Positions 44,033-53,161 of a stretch of 64,000 bases of DNA are shown here, in pieces; the first letter of the stretch is position 1; each line of letters starts with the position of its first letter. The position numbers were made by a program, and so were the translations under genes. The stretch is from DASZBR01 sp035943935. Lineage in GTDB: Bacteria; Pseudomonadota; Gammaproteobacteria; DASZBR01. The notes beneath the pieces were generated by a model. It was given only the letters and a program-made list of their open reading frames with translations. It was not told where the DNA came from and ran no database searches. Location: the NCBI GenBank assembly GCA_035943935.1, contig DASZBR010000006.1, forward strand, positions 186,001 through 250,000. The letters are read 5' to 3'.

Positions 44033-44547
44033 TAGCTATTTTTGGCGGGACGTTTGATCCGATACATTTGGGGCATTTGCGTTTAGCCCTGGAACTTCAA
44101 GAAAAATACAAATTTAAATCCGTTAGATTCATTCCTTGTAAAAATCCTGTTTTTAAGAAAAAGCCTGTCGTGTCTCTTAAACATCGCATTGCGATACTCA
44201 AGCTCGCCATTAAAAATCAACCCGGATTTATCGTCGATGAAAGCGAGAAAGATAGAGTTGGGCCATCTTATATGATTGATACCCTTGTTAATCTAAAAGA
44301 AGAAATGCCCAAAGAAAAATTCTCTCTTATACTAGGCAGCGACGCGTTTGAACATTTTGCACAATGGCGTTGTCCGGATGATATTGTCGCACTGGCAAAA
44401 TTAATTGTCGTTCCTCGTGATGGACAAACAACCTTACCCATTTCAGCCACTCACATCCGCAAACAGCTTAAAGCTAAAAAAAGCCCGCGCTATTTAGTCC
44501 CTGATGCCGTTTGGCAATACATCATAAAACATGGCCTTTACCGTTAA
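44029..44547 (+). CDS. nadD: Nicotinate-nucleotide adenylyltransferase
   Basis: 172 residues, shorter than the usual 200-215. The N-terminal GGTFDPIHLGHLRLA motif and the C-terminal LPISATHIRKQL motif of nucleotidyltransferases are intact, with DRVGPSYMIDTL and ILGSDAFEHFAQW between. It makes deamido-NAD from nicotinate mononucleotide and ATP. Overlaps holA by 4 bp. Confidence 0.94.
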   Translation: MIAIFGGTFDPIHLGHLRLALELQEKYKFKSVRFIPCKNPVFKKKPVVSLKHRIAILKLAIKNQPGFIVDESEKDRVGPSYMIDTLVNLKEEMPKEKFSLILGSDAFEHFAQWRCPDDIVALAKLIVVPRDGQTTLPISATHIRKQLKAKKSPRYLVPDAVWQYIIKHGLYR

Positions 44548-44567
44548 AACTATGCCATAATCTGCGT

Positions 44568-44918
44568 ATGCAACCAAAATCACTTACAACACTTGTTATC
44601 AAAGCCCTTGAAGAACTGAAAGGTCTCGACATCGTGACACTCACCGTTAAAGACGTGAGCACCGTGACGGACGTCATGATTGTCTGTACGGGAACTTCAA
44701 ACCGACATGTAAAGTCATTAGCGGAAAATGTTGTCCAAAAAGTCAAAGCAAAAAAAATACTCCCACTGGGTGTTGAAGGGGCTCAAGACAGCGAATGGAT
44801 TTTGATTGATTTAGGTGATGTCATGGTCCATGTCATGCAACAGCGTGTGCGAGATTATTATGGATTAGAGGAACTCTGGGGTCGTAAAAAAACTCCCGTG
44901 AAACGAGGAAAGAAATGA
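44568..44918 (+). CDS. rsfS: Ribosomal silencing factor RsfS
   Basis: 116 residues. KALEELKGLDIVTLTVKDVSTVTDVMIVCTGTSNRHVKSLAE and GVEGAQDSEWILIDLGDVMVHVMQQRVRDYYGLEELWG are the RsfS (Iojap/YbeB) landmarks. It binds uL14 and stops subunit joining when nutrients are short. The start at 44568 is chosen on homology; no Shine-Dalgarno is visible and the longer frame lies in nadD. rlmH, the usual next gene, is not present here. Confidence 0.92.
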   Translation: MQPKSLTTLVIKALEELKGLDIVTLTVKDVSTVTDVMIVCTGTSNRHVKSLAENVVQKVKAKKILPLGVEGAQDSEWILIDLGDVMVHVMQQRVRDYYGLEELWGRKKTPVKRGKK

Positions 44919-45667
44919 TTCAACCGGTGATTTCGCAGGACATCATTACCTGGGCTTTAATTATCGTCAGTATCATTTTAGTTGGCGGCATTACTTATGT
45001 TTACACCAACAAAAACAAACCCATCACCTATATCTTTACTGTCCTTTCTATTTTTATTATTGCGTTAATTAAATTAATTGGCTTGGTGCATATTAGATTG
45101 GCCAGCTCTTTTATTGGCGGCTACAATGAAAATAATATTGCTTATGTGATTTCGCAACCCGGTTGGAATCTATTGCTCGACGCGTGGCATATTTGGATCT
45201 TGCCTGTGGCGATTGTTGCTATCATTGCCGTTGTTATTATTATTTGTACGGTTTATTACAAAATCTCTGGCGCGCCCAAAATAGAAGTACTCGCATCTAC
45301 TCCGACACCCCCCGTTCATGTTCAAACCAGTTCAGAAAAACTGAGCGCATTTATGGCGGCTGATGCCGCGAAAAAAGCGTCTCATGAAACACATGAAAAA
45401 TTAGCGGAAGCGTTATTAGCCAATGCGTCCTATGAAATTAAACTCAGTGATATGGGCCTAAAAGTTCGTGAACTCGAGAGACAATTATCACAAGCGCAAC
45501 ATGATCTAAAAGAAGAAGTCGAAACATTAGAACTCGAATTAAAAGCGAAAACAAAAGAAAACCAATATATTATTGATCAATTAGGTGAACGCACGCGTGA
45601 ATTGAATCGCGCACAGGAAATGTTTGAAAAACTTATGGCCTTGCATAAACAGGAGAAGTCTTCATGA
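44915..45667 (+). CDS. Membrane protein with C-terminal coiled coil
   Basis: 250 residues. Three hydrophobic segments (about 11-30, 38-58 and 90-115) are followed by a Pro/Thr linker and a ~100-residue coiled coil (LKVRELERQLSQAQHDLKEEVETLELELKAKTKENQ). It overlaps rsfS and the next gene by 4 bp each, so it is translated in the same operon. No family recognised; a scaffold or anchoring role is possible from shape alone. Confidence 0.65.
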   Translation: MIQPVISQDIITWALIIVSIILVGGITYVYTNKNKPITYIFTVLSIFIIALIKLIGLVHIRLASSFIGGYNENNIAYVISQPGWNLLLDAWHIWILPVAIVAIIAVVIIICTVYYKISGAPKIEVLASTPTPPVHVQTSSEKLSAFMAADAAKKASHETHEKLAEALLANASYEIKLSDMGLKVRELERQLSQAQHDLKEEVETLELELKAKTKENQYIIDQLGERTRELNRAQEMFEKLMALHKQEKSS

Positions 45668-46278
45668 TCGTACTTCACACCCCACCGAATTTAGATACCG
45701 TAAAATCAGAACTGGTTCAATATCATGATTCTGGAACATATATGGATCAGATAACACTGGTCGATAAACAGGCTGAGAATTATCTTTCAGAACGTGTTGA
45801 ACAAAATAATCGTCTATCACAACCGAAAAAACTTGCGGTTGTATTTGATATCGACGAAACGACATTATCTAATTATTCTCATTTGCTTAACAGAAACTTT
45901 GGTCGCGCAAAAGATACTTTTATAAAAGATCAGCAAAAAGCACAAGATCCCGCAATCCAACCCACATTAGCTTTATTTAAATTAGCTGAAAAAGATCATG
46001 TTGCTGTATTTTTTATTACAGGTCGCCATGAAGATCTCCGTCCAGCGACCGTCAAAAATTTAGATGCTGCCGGATATTTTGCCTTTAACGGTTTATATTT
46101 CCGTCCTGATAATGATAAAAATTCTTCTGTGGTCGCCTACAAATCATCCACCCGAAAACAAATTGAAAATAAAGGTTTTGATGTTGTATTAAATATTGGC
46201 GATCAAGAAAGTGATTTAGCGGGTGGCGCTGCAGATAAAGACTTTAAGTTGCCGAATCCGTTTTATTATGTAGGTTAA
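45664..46278 (+). CDS. HAD-family acid phosphatase (class B-like)
   Basis: 204 residues. HAD motif I is VFDIDETTLSN with both Asp residues, motif II FFITGR, then the Lys motif and IGDQESDLAGG as motif IV. This is the subfamily IIIB acid phosphatase/P4-like group, which usually act on nucleoside monophosphates outside the cytoplasm. No signal peptide is seen here (it starts MIVLHTPPNLD), so this copy is probably cytoplasmic or the start is further changed. It overlaps the upstream gene by 4 bp and recG by 4 bp tail-to-tail. Confidence 0.85.
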   Translation: MIVLHTPPNLDTVKSELVQYHDSGTYMDQITLVDKQAENYLSERVEQNNRLSQPKKLAVVFDIDETTLSNYSHLLNRNFGRAKDTFIKDQQKAQDPAIQPTLALFKLAEKDHVAVFFITGRHEDLRPATVKNLDAAGYFAFNGLYFRPDNDKNSSVVAYKSSTRKQIENKGFDVVLNIGDQESDLAGGAADKDFKLPNPFYYVG

Positions 46279-48332
46279 ACCCGCGTAAATCGCTCCACAT
46301 TGCCCAACCATCGCTGAATAATCTGTGGAATAACACTGGAATTCTTCGCCAATAATTCATCGGCTGCTTTTTGGATTTGATTAAAAAGATGTTTATCTCT
46401 TTGAAGATCCGCTACCCGCATTTGAATATCACCTGTCTGACGAGTACCCAATAATTCACCGGGACCTCGTAATTCGAGATCTTTCTCAGCAATCACAAAA
46501 CCGTCTTGGGATTCACGCATAACTTTTAATCTTTCTTGAGCAAGATATGAAAGAGGCTCTTTGAACAATAAAATACAATAGCTTTCTTTACTGCCTCGAC
46601 CTACCCTGCCTCGCAATTGATGTAATTGTGCGAGCCCTAATCTTTCAGGATTTTCAATGACCATCACACTCGCGTTGGGCACATCAACGCCGACTTCTAT
46701 GACTGTCGTCGCAACTAATAAATCTGTTTTACCCGACTTAAATTCAGCCATGATTTTTTCTTTCTCAGCATTTTTAATTTTGCCATGTATTAAACTAATT
46801 TTTAATTCAGGCAAGGCTTTTTTTAATAACTCTTCTGTGGTTTGTGCCGCTCTATACTGCAATACATCAGATTCTTCTATTAAGGGACATACCCAATAAA
46901 TCTGACGTTTTTCGTGATGGGCTTTCTTAATGCGCTCTATTATTTCTTCGCGGCGAGAATGGTTTATTAATACAGTCTTGATGGGAGTGCGGCCTGGCGG
47001 TAATTCGTCAATAATAGAAGTTTCTAAATCCGCATAAAAAGTCATGGCGAGAGTTCTGGGAATGGGCGTTGCGGTCATGACTAATTGATGAGGAAAACTG
47101 CCCTTTCGTTGTAAAGCCAATCGTTGCTCAACGCCAAAGCGATGTTGTTCATCAATAATCACCAAACCTAATTTATTAAACTCAACAGATTCTTGGAATA
47201 AAGCATGTGTGCCAATCGCAATAATTTTAGGATTATTTTTTAATTTTTCTAGATTAGTATTTTTAGTTTTGGCAGTAGATTTTCCGCGAAACAATAAAAC
47301 GTCAAACCCCAATTCTTCAAACCAGTGTTTAAAATTAGTATAGTGTTGTTCAGCCAATAATTCTGTCGGGGCCATCAAAGCCACTTGATGATTGTTTTCT
47401 AATGCTGTTAATGCTGCAATTGCCGCAACGAGTGTTTTGCCCGATCCCACATCGCCCTGCACTAATCTCATCATTGGATGAGGCTTTGATAAATCTAATT
47501 GTATTTCTCGAATAACTCTAGATTGAGCAGATGTTAATTTAAATTTTAATTGAGCTAATAATTTATTTTGAGTATTAATATTGGCTATAAATTTAGGGGC
47601 GGTATTTACCAATAATTTTTTACGCTTTTCTCTTAAACTCAAATGGTGAGCTAATAATTCTTCAAACGCTAATCGTAATTGCGCAGGATGCTGGCGGTTT
47701 TCTAATAATTCCATATTACTGTCAGGCGGTGGACGATGGACAAATTGTATGGCTTCGTGAAGTAAAATATCTTGCTCTGGCAGAAAATCCTGAATGTTTT
47801 GTTGAGTTAAACTTATTAAAGCCTGGTCTGTAATTTTTCGCCAATGATATTGCGTTAAGCCCTCAGTACTCGAATAAATGGGTGTTAAGTTTTTTTCAGG
47901 CGGGCCTGGATTAATTTGGTATTCAGGATGAATTAAATTATAGCCTTGGGTGCCATATTTAATTTCACCAAATGCGCGAATTAATACGCCCGATTCTAAT
48001 TGATCAAGCTGCTGTTGAGTCATATGAAAGAATCTAAGATAAATAGATCCTGAGGTATCTGAAATTATATAAACATATTGCGATGGCCTGCGCGGTCGGC
48101 GGGTTATTTGAACATCCGTAATTTTGCCCTCAAGTACAACCCAATCGCCGGGACGAGCTTGTCTAATGGGAGTAACGCGTGTTCTGTCTTGGTAACGCGT
48201 CGGCAGATAAAATAAAATATCTTGAACCGTCATAACCCCGCATTTTTCTAAGAGTTTCGCAACCTTAGGCCCAACACCTTTTAAGTATTGGCAGGGGATT
48301 TGCGACAAAATGCGATGAGTTGAGGTATCCAT
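46275..48332 (-). CDS. recG: ATP-dependent DNA helicase RecG
   Basis: 685 residues, full length. The wedge/OB domain is at about 60-150 (GDWVVLEGKITDVQITRRPRRP). Helicase motifs follow: QGDVGSGKTLVAAIAAL (Walker A), DEQHRFGVEQR, MTATPIPRTLAMTFYADL, VGVDVPNASVMVIENPERLGLAQLHQLRGRVGR. RecG regresses stalled forks and unwinds branched DNA. Its start overlaps the end of the lipoprotein gene by 52 bp, so it may be the last gene of the Mla-like operon. Confidence 0.96.
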   Translation of the reverse strand: MDTSTHRILSQIPCQYLKGVGPKVAKLLEKCGVMTVQDILFYLPTRYQDRTRVTPIRQARPGDWVVLEGKITDVQITRRPRRPSQYVYIISDTSGSIYLRFFHMTQQQLDQLESGVLIRAFGEIKYGTQGYNLIHPEYQINPGPPEKNLTPIYSSTEGLTQYHWRKITDQALISLTQQNIQDFLPEQDILLHEAIQFVHRPPPDSNMELLENRQHPAQLRLAFEELLAHHLSLREKRKKLLVNTAPKFIANINTQNKLLAQLKFKLTSAQSRVIREIQLDLSKPHPMMRLVQGDVGSGKTLVAAIAALTALENNHQVALMAPTELLAEQHYTNFKHWFEELGFDVLLFRGKSTAKTKNTNLEKLKNNPKIIAIGTHALFQESVEFNKLGLVIIDEQHRFGVEQRLALQRKGSFPHQLVMTATPIPRTLAMTFYADLETSIIDELPPGRTPIKTVLINHSRREEIIERIKKAHHEKRQIYWVCPLIEESDVLQYRAAQTTEELLKKALPELKISLIHGKIKNAEKEKIMAEFKSGKTDLLVATTVIEVGVDVPNASVMVIENPERLGLAQLHQLRGRVGRGSKESYCILLFKEPLSYLAQERLKVMRESQDGFVIAEKDLELRGPGELLGTRQTGDIQMRVADLQRDKHLFNQIQKAADELLAKNSSVIPQIIQRWLGNVERFTRV

Positions 48333-48889
48333 TCTTCTATAGCCTTGTTAGCCGCTTTCACACCACCTGCGGGATTATTTGTTTCGGTAGGAATAGTATA
48401 ACTAAAACGCTGACCACGAATGATATCACCCGTGACCATATTAATTAGCTGAGCTTGTAATACTAAGTTATACACACTGGGATTTTTTGTAAAATCTTGT
48501 TGCATCGTAATAATTTGAACATCCAGTCTTCGATCGGCATTTCCACCGAACGGCGCTTGAACCACAACACCATACAAACCTGACTGTGAAAGCGCATGTG
48601 CAATAATGGGTTCTAACATCAAGGCAGGTGGAGCTGCCCATTCATTCTCTGCATAATAATTAATTTCTGATGAAGACGTTTGGTACGCCATTTCACTGGT
48701 ATTTAACCAGCGTGGCGCAGAAGGAATAGACACTAATAAATTTTTCTTCGAATGAGACATCACGTCATTTTGACCTATTGTCGGATCATTCAACAAATAA
48801 GTCGTTTTGGGTGAAACAGCAATCGGTTGAAATGGCGAACAGCCGGTCAATAAAAAAATACATGTTGCTACGATAAGTTTAGATTTCAT
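48281..48889 (-). CDS. ABC-type transport auxiliary lipoprotein (PqiC/DUF330-like)
   Basis: 202 residues with lipoprotein signal MKSKLIVATCIFLLTGCSPF (Cys17). The body has KTTYLLNDP, RWLNTSEMAYQ, EWAAPPALMLEPIIAHAL and LDVQIITMQQDF, matching the ABC_trans_aux family that accompanies MCE-protein lipid transporters. It is the last lipid-transport gene in the operon, overlapping the MCE gene by 4 bp. Confidence 0.88.
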   Translation of the reverse strand: MKSKLIVATCIFLLTGCSPFQPIAVSPKTTYLLNDPTIGQNDVMSHSKKNLLVSIPSAPRWLNTSEMAYQTSSSEINYYAENEWAAPPALMLEPIIAHALSQSGLYGVVVQAPFGGNADRRLDVQIITMQQDFTKNPSVYNLVLQAQLINMVTGDIIRGQRFSYTIPTETNNPAGGVKAANKAIEEWIPQLIAFCRKSPANT

Positions 48890-49593
48890 TGACTTGCCTT
48901 CTCTCCGGGACCTAAAGTGACACTCGCTTTGCCACGAACTAGCACACTGGGATTACGTTTCACTTCCTGAGTAATGCCTTGTAAATTAGATAAAACACCT
49001 TGTAATTGAGTTAACGTTTCAGGTAGGCGCTGACTACCAATCTGATTAAAGTTACGCAAGGTTTGCTTCAATAATAATTGATTTTCGGGGCTTAACGCAT
49101 TGCTTAATTGCGTACTTAAAGAATTCATATTCGCTAAAAGCTGAGTCACTGCCGTATCAATTCTCACCATCGTAGAAGGTGTGGAGGGAATAATCGGATA
49201 GTGGTTACCCGGCAAAGTCGTTAAAGGTTGAGCGCCATCTGACTTCCCGCCATTTAATCCTATATAGGCCACGCCCGTTACACCTTGGCTGCGTAAGGTT
49301 GCCGTAGTATGTGTGGTTATGGGAGTGCCTTCTTTAATAAGCAACAAAAGCTCGACTTGCTGCGTATTTTTTAAATTCAGTTGAATTTTTGTCACATGCC
49401 CAACATCCACACCGTTATATTTTACAGGCGCATTTGGCGACAACCCGTCCACAGCCTCATTCATAAAAACGGTATACTTCACATATTTTACATTTCCTAA
49501 GTTTGATGATAACCATAAAGGAATAAAAATAGCTGCTGCGCCCAAGAATAAAACAAACAATCCTACGAGCCCGTAATTAACACGTGATTCCAT
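48886..49593 (-). CDS. MCE/MlaD-family lipid-transport substrate-binding protein
   Basis: 235 residues. One N-terminal membrane helix (NYGLVGLFVLFLGAAAIFIPLWL), then a single MCE domain (YTVFMNEAVDGLSPNAPVKYNGVDVGHV...LRSQGVTGVAYIGL), then a helical tail. MCE rings carry phospholipids between the inner and outer membranes. It is encoded between the ATPase and the lipoprotein. MlaB and MlaC homologues are absent, so this is the permease-ATPase-MCE-lipoprotein type. Confidence 0.9.
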   Translation of the reverse strand: MESRVNYGLVGLFVLFLGAAAIFIPLWLSSNLGNVKYVKYTVFMNEAVDGLSPNAPVKYNGVDVGHVTKIQLNLKNTQQVELLLLIKEGTPITTHTTATLRSQGVTGVAYIGLNGGKSDGAQPLTTLPGNHYPIIPSTPSTMVRIDTAVTQLLANMNSLSTQLSNALSPENQLLLKQTLRNFNQIGSQRLPETLTQLQGVLSNLQGITQEVKRNPSVLVRGKASVTLGPGEKASQ

Positions 49594-50348
49594 TACTTCT
49601 CTCCTCGCTTCACTCGTTCGGGATGAAAATAGCTGTGTATCTCCGTATTTTTACTGGCGCTTAACTCTTCATACGTTCCCGAAGCCAATACTTTACCTTC
49701 ACCTAAAAATATAATGTTATCTACAATATTTTCTAACGTACTCAATTCGTGAGTCACCAATACAATGGTCAACCCTAATGATTTGCGTAACTCCCAAAAT
49801 AAATTATCTTGCAAAGTTGCGTTCGTGGGATCAAGTCCCGAACTGGGTTCATCCAGAAATAATAATTCAGGATCCAATGCGATCGCTCTCGCCAATGCTA
49901 CACGCTTTTGCATACCCCCACTTAATTCAGAAGGGTATTTTTCAGAAACGTCTGGTTTTAATTCTACTGATGCCAGTTTCTTTAACACAGTACTTTTAAT
50001 TTCTTTTTCAGATAAATCAGTAAATCGGCGCATCGGAAAAGCAATATTTTCAAAAACCGTAAGAGAACTAAATAATGCACCGCCCTGATAGAGAACTCCA
50101 ATCCGACGTAAAAAATCAAACAAATCTTTGTCTGACATTTTAGATTGCGGTTTGCCAAACAACTCAATATACCCACTCGTCGGTTTGATCAGAGAAAGTA
50201 ACTCGCGGAGTAATACCGATTTTCCCGCACCACTGCCACCGACAATCGCCGCAATTTCACTTTTCTTCACTGAAAAACTGACGCCCTTATGTACCCAGGC
50301 ATTCCCTAGATAGGTTTTCAATTTGTCGACAACAATAATATCGCTCAC
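49593..50348 (-). CDS. ABC transporter ATPase, MlaF-like
   Basis: 251 residues with Walker A (GGSGAGKSVLLREL), Q-loop (GVLYQGGALFSSLTV), signature LSGGMQKRVALARAI, Walker B LLFLDEPSSGLDP and H-loop VLVTHE. The GALFSSLTV after the Q-loop is characteristic of MlaF. It powers the lipid transporter and overlaps the permease gene by 4 bp. Confidence 0.93.
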   Translation of the reverse strand: MSDIIVVDKLKTYLGNAWVHKGVSFSVKKSEIAAIVGGSGAGKSVLLRELLSLIKPTSGYIELFGKPQSKMSDKDLFDFLRRIGVLYQGGALFSSLTVFENIAFPMRRFTDLSEKEIKSTVLKKLASVELKPDVSEKYPSELSGGMQKRVALARAIALDPELLFLDEPSSGLDPTNATLQDNLFWELRKSLGLTIVLVTHELSTLENIVDNIIFLGEGKVLASGTYEELSASKNTEIHSYFHPERVKRGEK

Positions 50349-51142
50349 AGTTTTAACCAGCTAAATAAAACAGAAAAGGCAGCATCAAAAACAATCACGA
50401 AAAAAATTGACTGAACCACGCTCTTGGTCGTTTCCGTTCCGACACTCTCAGCGCTACCACTCACCTGCAATCCCCGAAAGCATCCAATTGCCGCAATTAA
50501 AAATCCAAAGACCGGTGTTTTAATCATCCCCGTATAAAAATACCGCACTGGTATCGCCTCATAAAATCGATGAAGAAAATCATAATATCCAACATGGAGC
50601 ATAGCGTTTGAAACAACCATCCCACCCAGCAGAGCGAAAATAATTGACCAGACAGCTAACAAAGGTAAAACAATAATCAAGCCTATTAATTTCGGTAAAA
50701 TCAATATTTCACTGGGGGTAATACCCATCGTGCGTAATGCATCAATTTCTTCACGAATTTTCATCGTGCCTAATTGTGCCGTAAAGGCAGAGCCACTTCG
50801 ACCGGCCACAATAATTGCGGTTATCAACGGAGCAAATTCACGCAATATCGACAATCCCAATAAGTCGACAACAAAGATATTAGCGCCATAATTCTTAAGC
50901 TGTAATCCCATTTGATACGTTAACGTCACCCCGATTAAAAAAGAAAGTAACCCGATAAGCGGTAAAGCATTTACACCCGTGGTTTCGATCACACTGACAA
51001 TGCTTCGATAGGGAAAATTTTTGGGATTTTTGAGTAAACGAATAAACGTCAGCGCAAGTTCACCGATAAATTCGAGAAATTGGTAAAACTCCAGCGCTTT
51101 TTCGGTGGAATTCTTTCCTATTCGAACAAGTATATTGGACAA
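50345..51142 (-). CDS. MlaE-family lipid ABC transporter permease
   Basis: About 265 residues from a TTG at 51142 (GGGGGG upstream) or slightly longer from GTG 51175. It has five membrane segments and the MlaE hallmarks LSILREFAPLITAIIVAGRSGSAFTAQLGTMKIREEIDAL. The N-terminal STAS-like region of longer homologues is missing. It is the first gene of the transporter operon and starts just after rsmE. Confidence 0.92.
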   Translation of the reverse strand: MSNILVRIGKNSTEKALEFYQFLEFIGELALTFIRLLKNPKNFPYRSIVSVIETTGVNALPLIGLLSFLIGVTLTYQMGLQLKNYGANIFVVDLLGLSILREFAPLITAIIVAGRSGSAFTAQLGTMKIREEIDALRTMGITPSEILILPKLIGLIIVLPLLAVWSIIFALLGGMVVSNAMLHVGYYDFLHRFYEAIPVRYFYTGMIKTPVFGFLIAAIGCFRGLQVSGSAESVGTETTKSVVQSIFFVIVFDAAFSVLFSWLKL

Positions 51143-51143
51143 G

Positions 51144-51860
51144 TTAAAAATCCCCCCATCGGGATTGCATGACACTTAATGCTGCGGTTGCGGCGGTTTC
51201 AGTTCGCAGTATTCTACTGCCTAAACGTACAGAAAGAAATCCATTATTTTCAGCTAATTTAACCTCATCCTGATGAAATCCCCCTTCAGGACCTATGAAT
51301 AATACGGCTTCTTTATAACTCATATTTAATTCAGAAAACTTTAATTCAGCTTCAGGATGAAAAATTAAGCCCGAATTTATTTTAGTTTTATCTAAAAAGC
51401 TCTCAAATACTGTTATTTTATTTAATTTTGGCATAGTGCTTCGACCTGATTGTTCACACGCGCTAGTCACAATTCCCTGCCAATGATCACTTTTTTTATC
51501 TGTTATTTTTACCGCACAATATTTTGTTATTACGGGTGTAATTTCATTAACGCCCAATTCAACCGCCTTTTGCATGACCCAGTCCATTTTGTCGGGTTTA
51601 ACGATAGCCTGCACTAAATGTAATTTTAAGGGCGACTCTGAATTTACCGCTATTTTAGATTGAATTAATACAATAACCGCTTTACGAGTTACTTCAATAA
51701 GCTTGGCCTGACAATCAAATCCATCGCCATTAAACAAGATAATCTCATCACCCACGGCCAGCCGCAGAACTAAACCTGCATGACGCGCTGCACTCTCAGA
51801 CAGTTTTATATTATGATGCAGAGATATTGGCTCTGGATGATAAAATCGAGGAAACCCCAT
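51144..51860 (-). CDS. rsmE: 16S rRNA (uracil1498-N3)-methyltransferase
   Basis: 238 residues starting MGFPRFYHPEPISLHHNIKL, as in other RsmE proteins. SPOUT features are GLVLRL, VQAIVKPDKMDWVMQKAVELGVNEITPV, FIGPEGGFHQDEV and the knot region VRLGSRILRTETAATAAL. ATG 51860 is preceded by GGAG; a much longer upstream frame runs through hemC and is rejected. The start codon shares two bases with the start codon of the divergent hemC. Confidence 0.94.
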   Translation of the reverse strand: MGFPRFYHPEPISLHHNIKLSESAARHAGLVLRLAVGDEIILFNGDGFDCQAKLIEVTRKAVIVLIQSKIAVNSESPLKLHLVQAIVKPDKMDWVMQKAVELGVNEITPVITKYCAVKITDKKSDHWQGIVTSACEQSGRSTMPKLNKITVFESFLDKTKINSGLIFHPEAELKFSELNMSYKEAVLFIGPEGGFHQDEVKLAENNGFLSVRLGSRILRTETAATAALSVMQSRWGDF

Positions 51861-52776
51861 GAAATCACTCCGTATCGCTACCCGTGAGAGTGTGCTTGCC
51901 CTGAAGCAAACCGACATTGTTAAAAACGCTATTCTAAAGCATTTTCCCGATTGTGAAATCATTTTAGTGCCCCTCACCACAACAGGCGACCAGCTCTTAG
52001 ACAGATCATTAGCAACAGTCGGCGGTAAAGGCCTGTTTATCAAAGAGCTTGAGAAAGCCCTCTTAGATAACACCGCAGATATAGCCGTTCATTCCACCAA
52101 AGACATCCCTGCTGAAATTACCCCTGGCCTCACTATTGCGGCTTATCTCGATCGCGAAGATCCGCGGGATGCGTTTGTCTCAGCAAAATATGCGCACCTT
52201 TCTCAGCTGCCTATGGGGGGTATTGTGGGTACGGCCAGTCCTCGAAGAGAAAGCATGATCAAGCATATTAGGCCAGATATAAATATTAAATTATTAAGAG
52301 GCAATGTTTTAACTCGCATTAAAAAACTAGAGTCTGGCGAATATGACGGCATTGTTTTAGCGGCTGCTGGATTAAAGCGCTTAGATCTTGAACACAAAGT
52401 TAAGCATTATTTTTCTTTAGACGAAAGCTTGCCGGCAATTGGTCAAGGTGTCATTGCGATTGAGTGCCGAGAAAATGATGCTAGTACGCAAAAAATAATA
52501 TCTTTATTAGATCATTCGCAAACGCGCGCATGCGTATCAGCAGAACGTGCCTTAAATAAAAAATTAGGCGGGAGTTGTCATGCAGCAATCGGCGGCTATG
52601 CCAAATATGAAAATAATAAAATTATTCTCAAAGCAATAGTCTCGTCATTGGATGGCAAAATTAATTATAAAAGCCAATCTGAAAACTCTCTCGAAAACAG
52701 TATTTTATTAGGTAATACGGTTGCGGACGATTTATTATCACAGGGCGCATATGAATTATTGGCTTCTCAAATCTGA
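51859..52776 (+). CDS. hemC: Porphobilinogen deaminase (hydroxymethylbilane synthase)
   Basis: 305 residues. LRIATRESVLALKQ, VGGKGLFIKELEKALL, DIAVHSTKDIPAE, LRGNVLTRIKKLESGEYDGIVLAAAGLKRL and the cofactor-carrying Cys in KLGGSCHAAIGGYA are all present. It joins four porphobilinogens to hydroxymethylbilane in heme synthesis. A GAGGAA site precedes the ATG and lies inside rsmE. hemD, often next, is replaced by an EVE-domain gene. Confidence 0.95.
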   Translation: MKSLRIATRESVLALKQTDIVKNAILKHFPDCEIILVPLTTTGDQLLDRSLATVGGKGLFIKELEKALLDNTADIAVHSTKDIPAEITPGLTIAAYLDREDPRDAFVSAKYAHLSQLPMGGIVGTASPRRESMIKHIRPDINIKLLRGNVLTRIKKLESGEYDGIVLAAAGLKRLDLEHKVKHYFSLDESLPAIGQGVIAIECRENDASTQKIISLLDHSQTRACVSAERALNKKLGGSCHAAIGGYAKYENNKIILKAIVSSLDGKINYKSQSENSLENSILLGNTVADDLLSQGAYELLASQI

Positions 52777-53161
52777 GCCCTCGACATTTAGTATTGACGA
52801 TTTAGCGAATAAGCCAAATCAGATAACTTCATGGGATGGTGTTCGAAATTATCAAGCGCGAAATTTTATGCGAAAAATGGAATTGAATGATCTGGCTTTT
52901 TTTTACCACTCCAGTTGTAAAGTGCCTGGTATAGTCGGAATTATTAAAGTCGTAAAGACAGCCTATCCTGAAATAGCTGATCCCAGATGGGAAATGGTGG
53001 ATGTTCAACTCGTCAAGAAATTTCCTGAAATAATTTCGTTGGAAAAATTACGAACGATTCCTGAATTAAATACTATGATCATTTTGAGAAAGGGAAATCG
53101 GTTATCGATAACGCCGGTGTTGCTGAAAGAGTGGACAGCTATATCACTTACGCCAAACTAG
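52751..53161 (+). CDS. EVE-domain protein
   Basis: 136 residues beginning MNYWLLKSEPSTFSIDDL, followed by TSWDGVRNYQARNFMRKMELNDLAFFYHS, the standard EVE/PUA-like fold that binds modified bases. The start is inside the end of hemC (26-bp overlap), so it is co-translated. Its 3' end overlaps the next minus-strand gene by 18 bp. EVE proteins are linked to recognition of modified nucleobases; the role here is unknown. Confidence 0.9.
   Translation: MNYWLLKSEPSTFSIDDLANKPNQITSWDGVRNYQARNFMRKMELNDLAFFYHSSCKVPGIVGIIKVVKTAYPEIADPRWEMVDVQLVKKFPEIISLEKLRTIPELNTMIILRKGNRLSITPVLLKEWTAISLTPN

Noticed and set aside
51861..52073. Long N-terminal extension of rsmE
   Set aside because: It would be antisense to the conserved start of hemC; the rsmE family start is at 51860.
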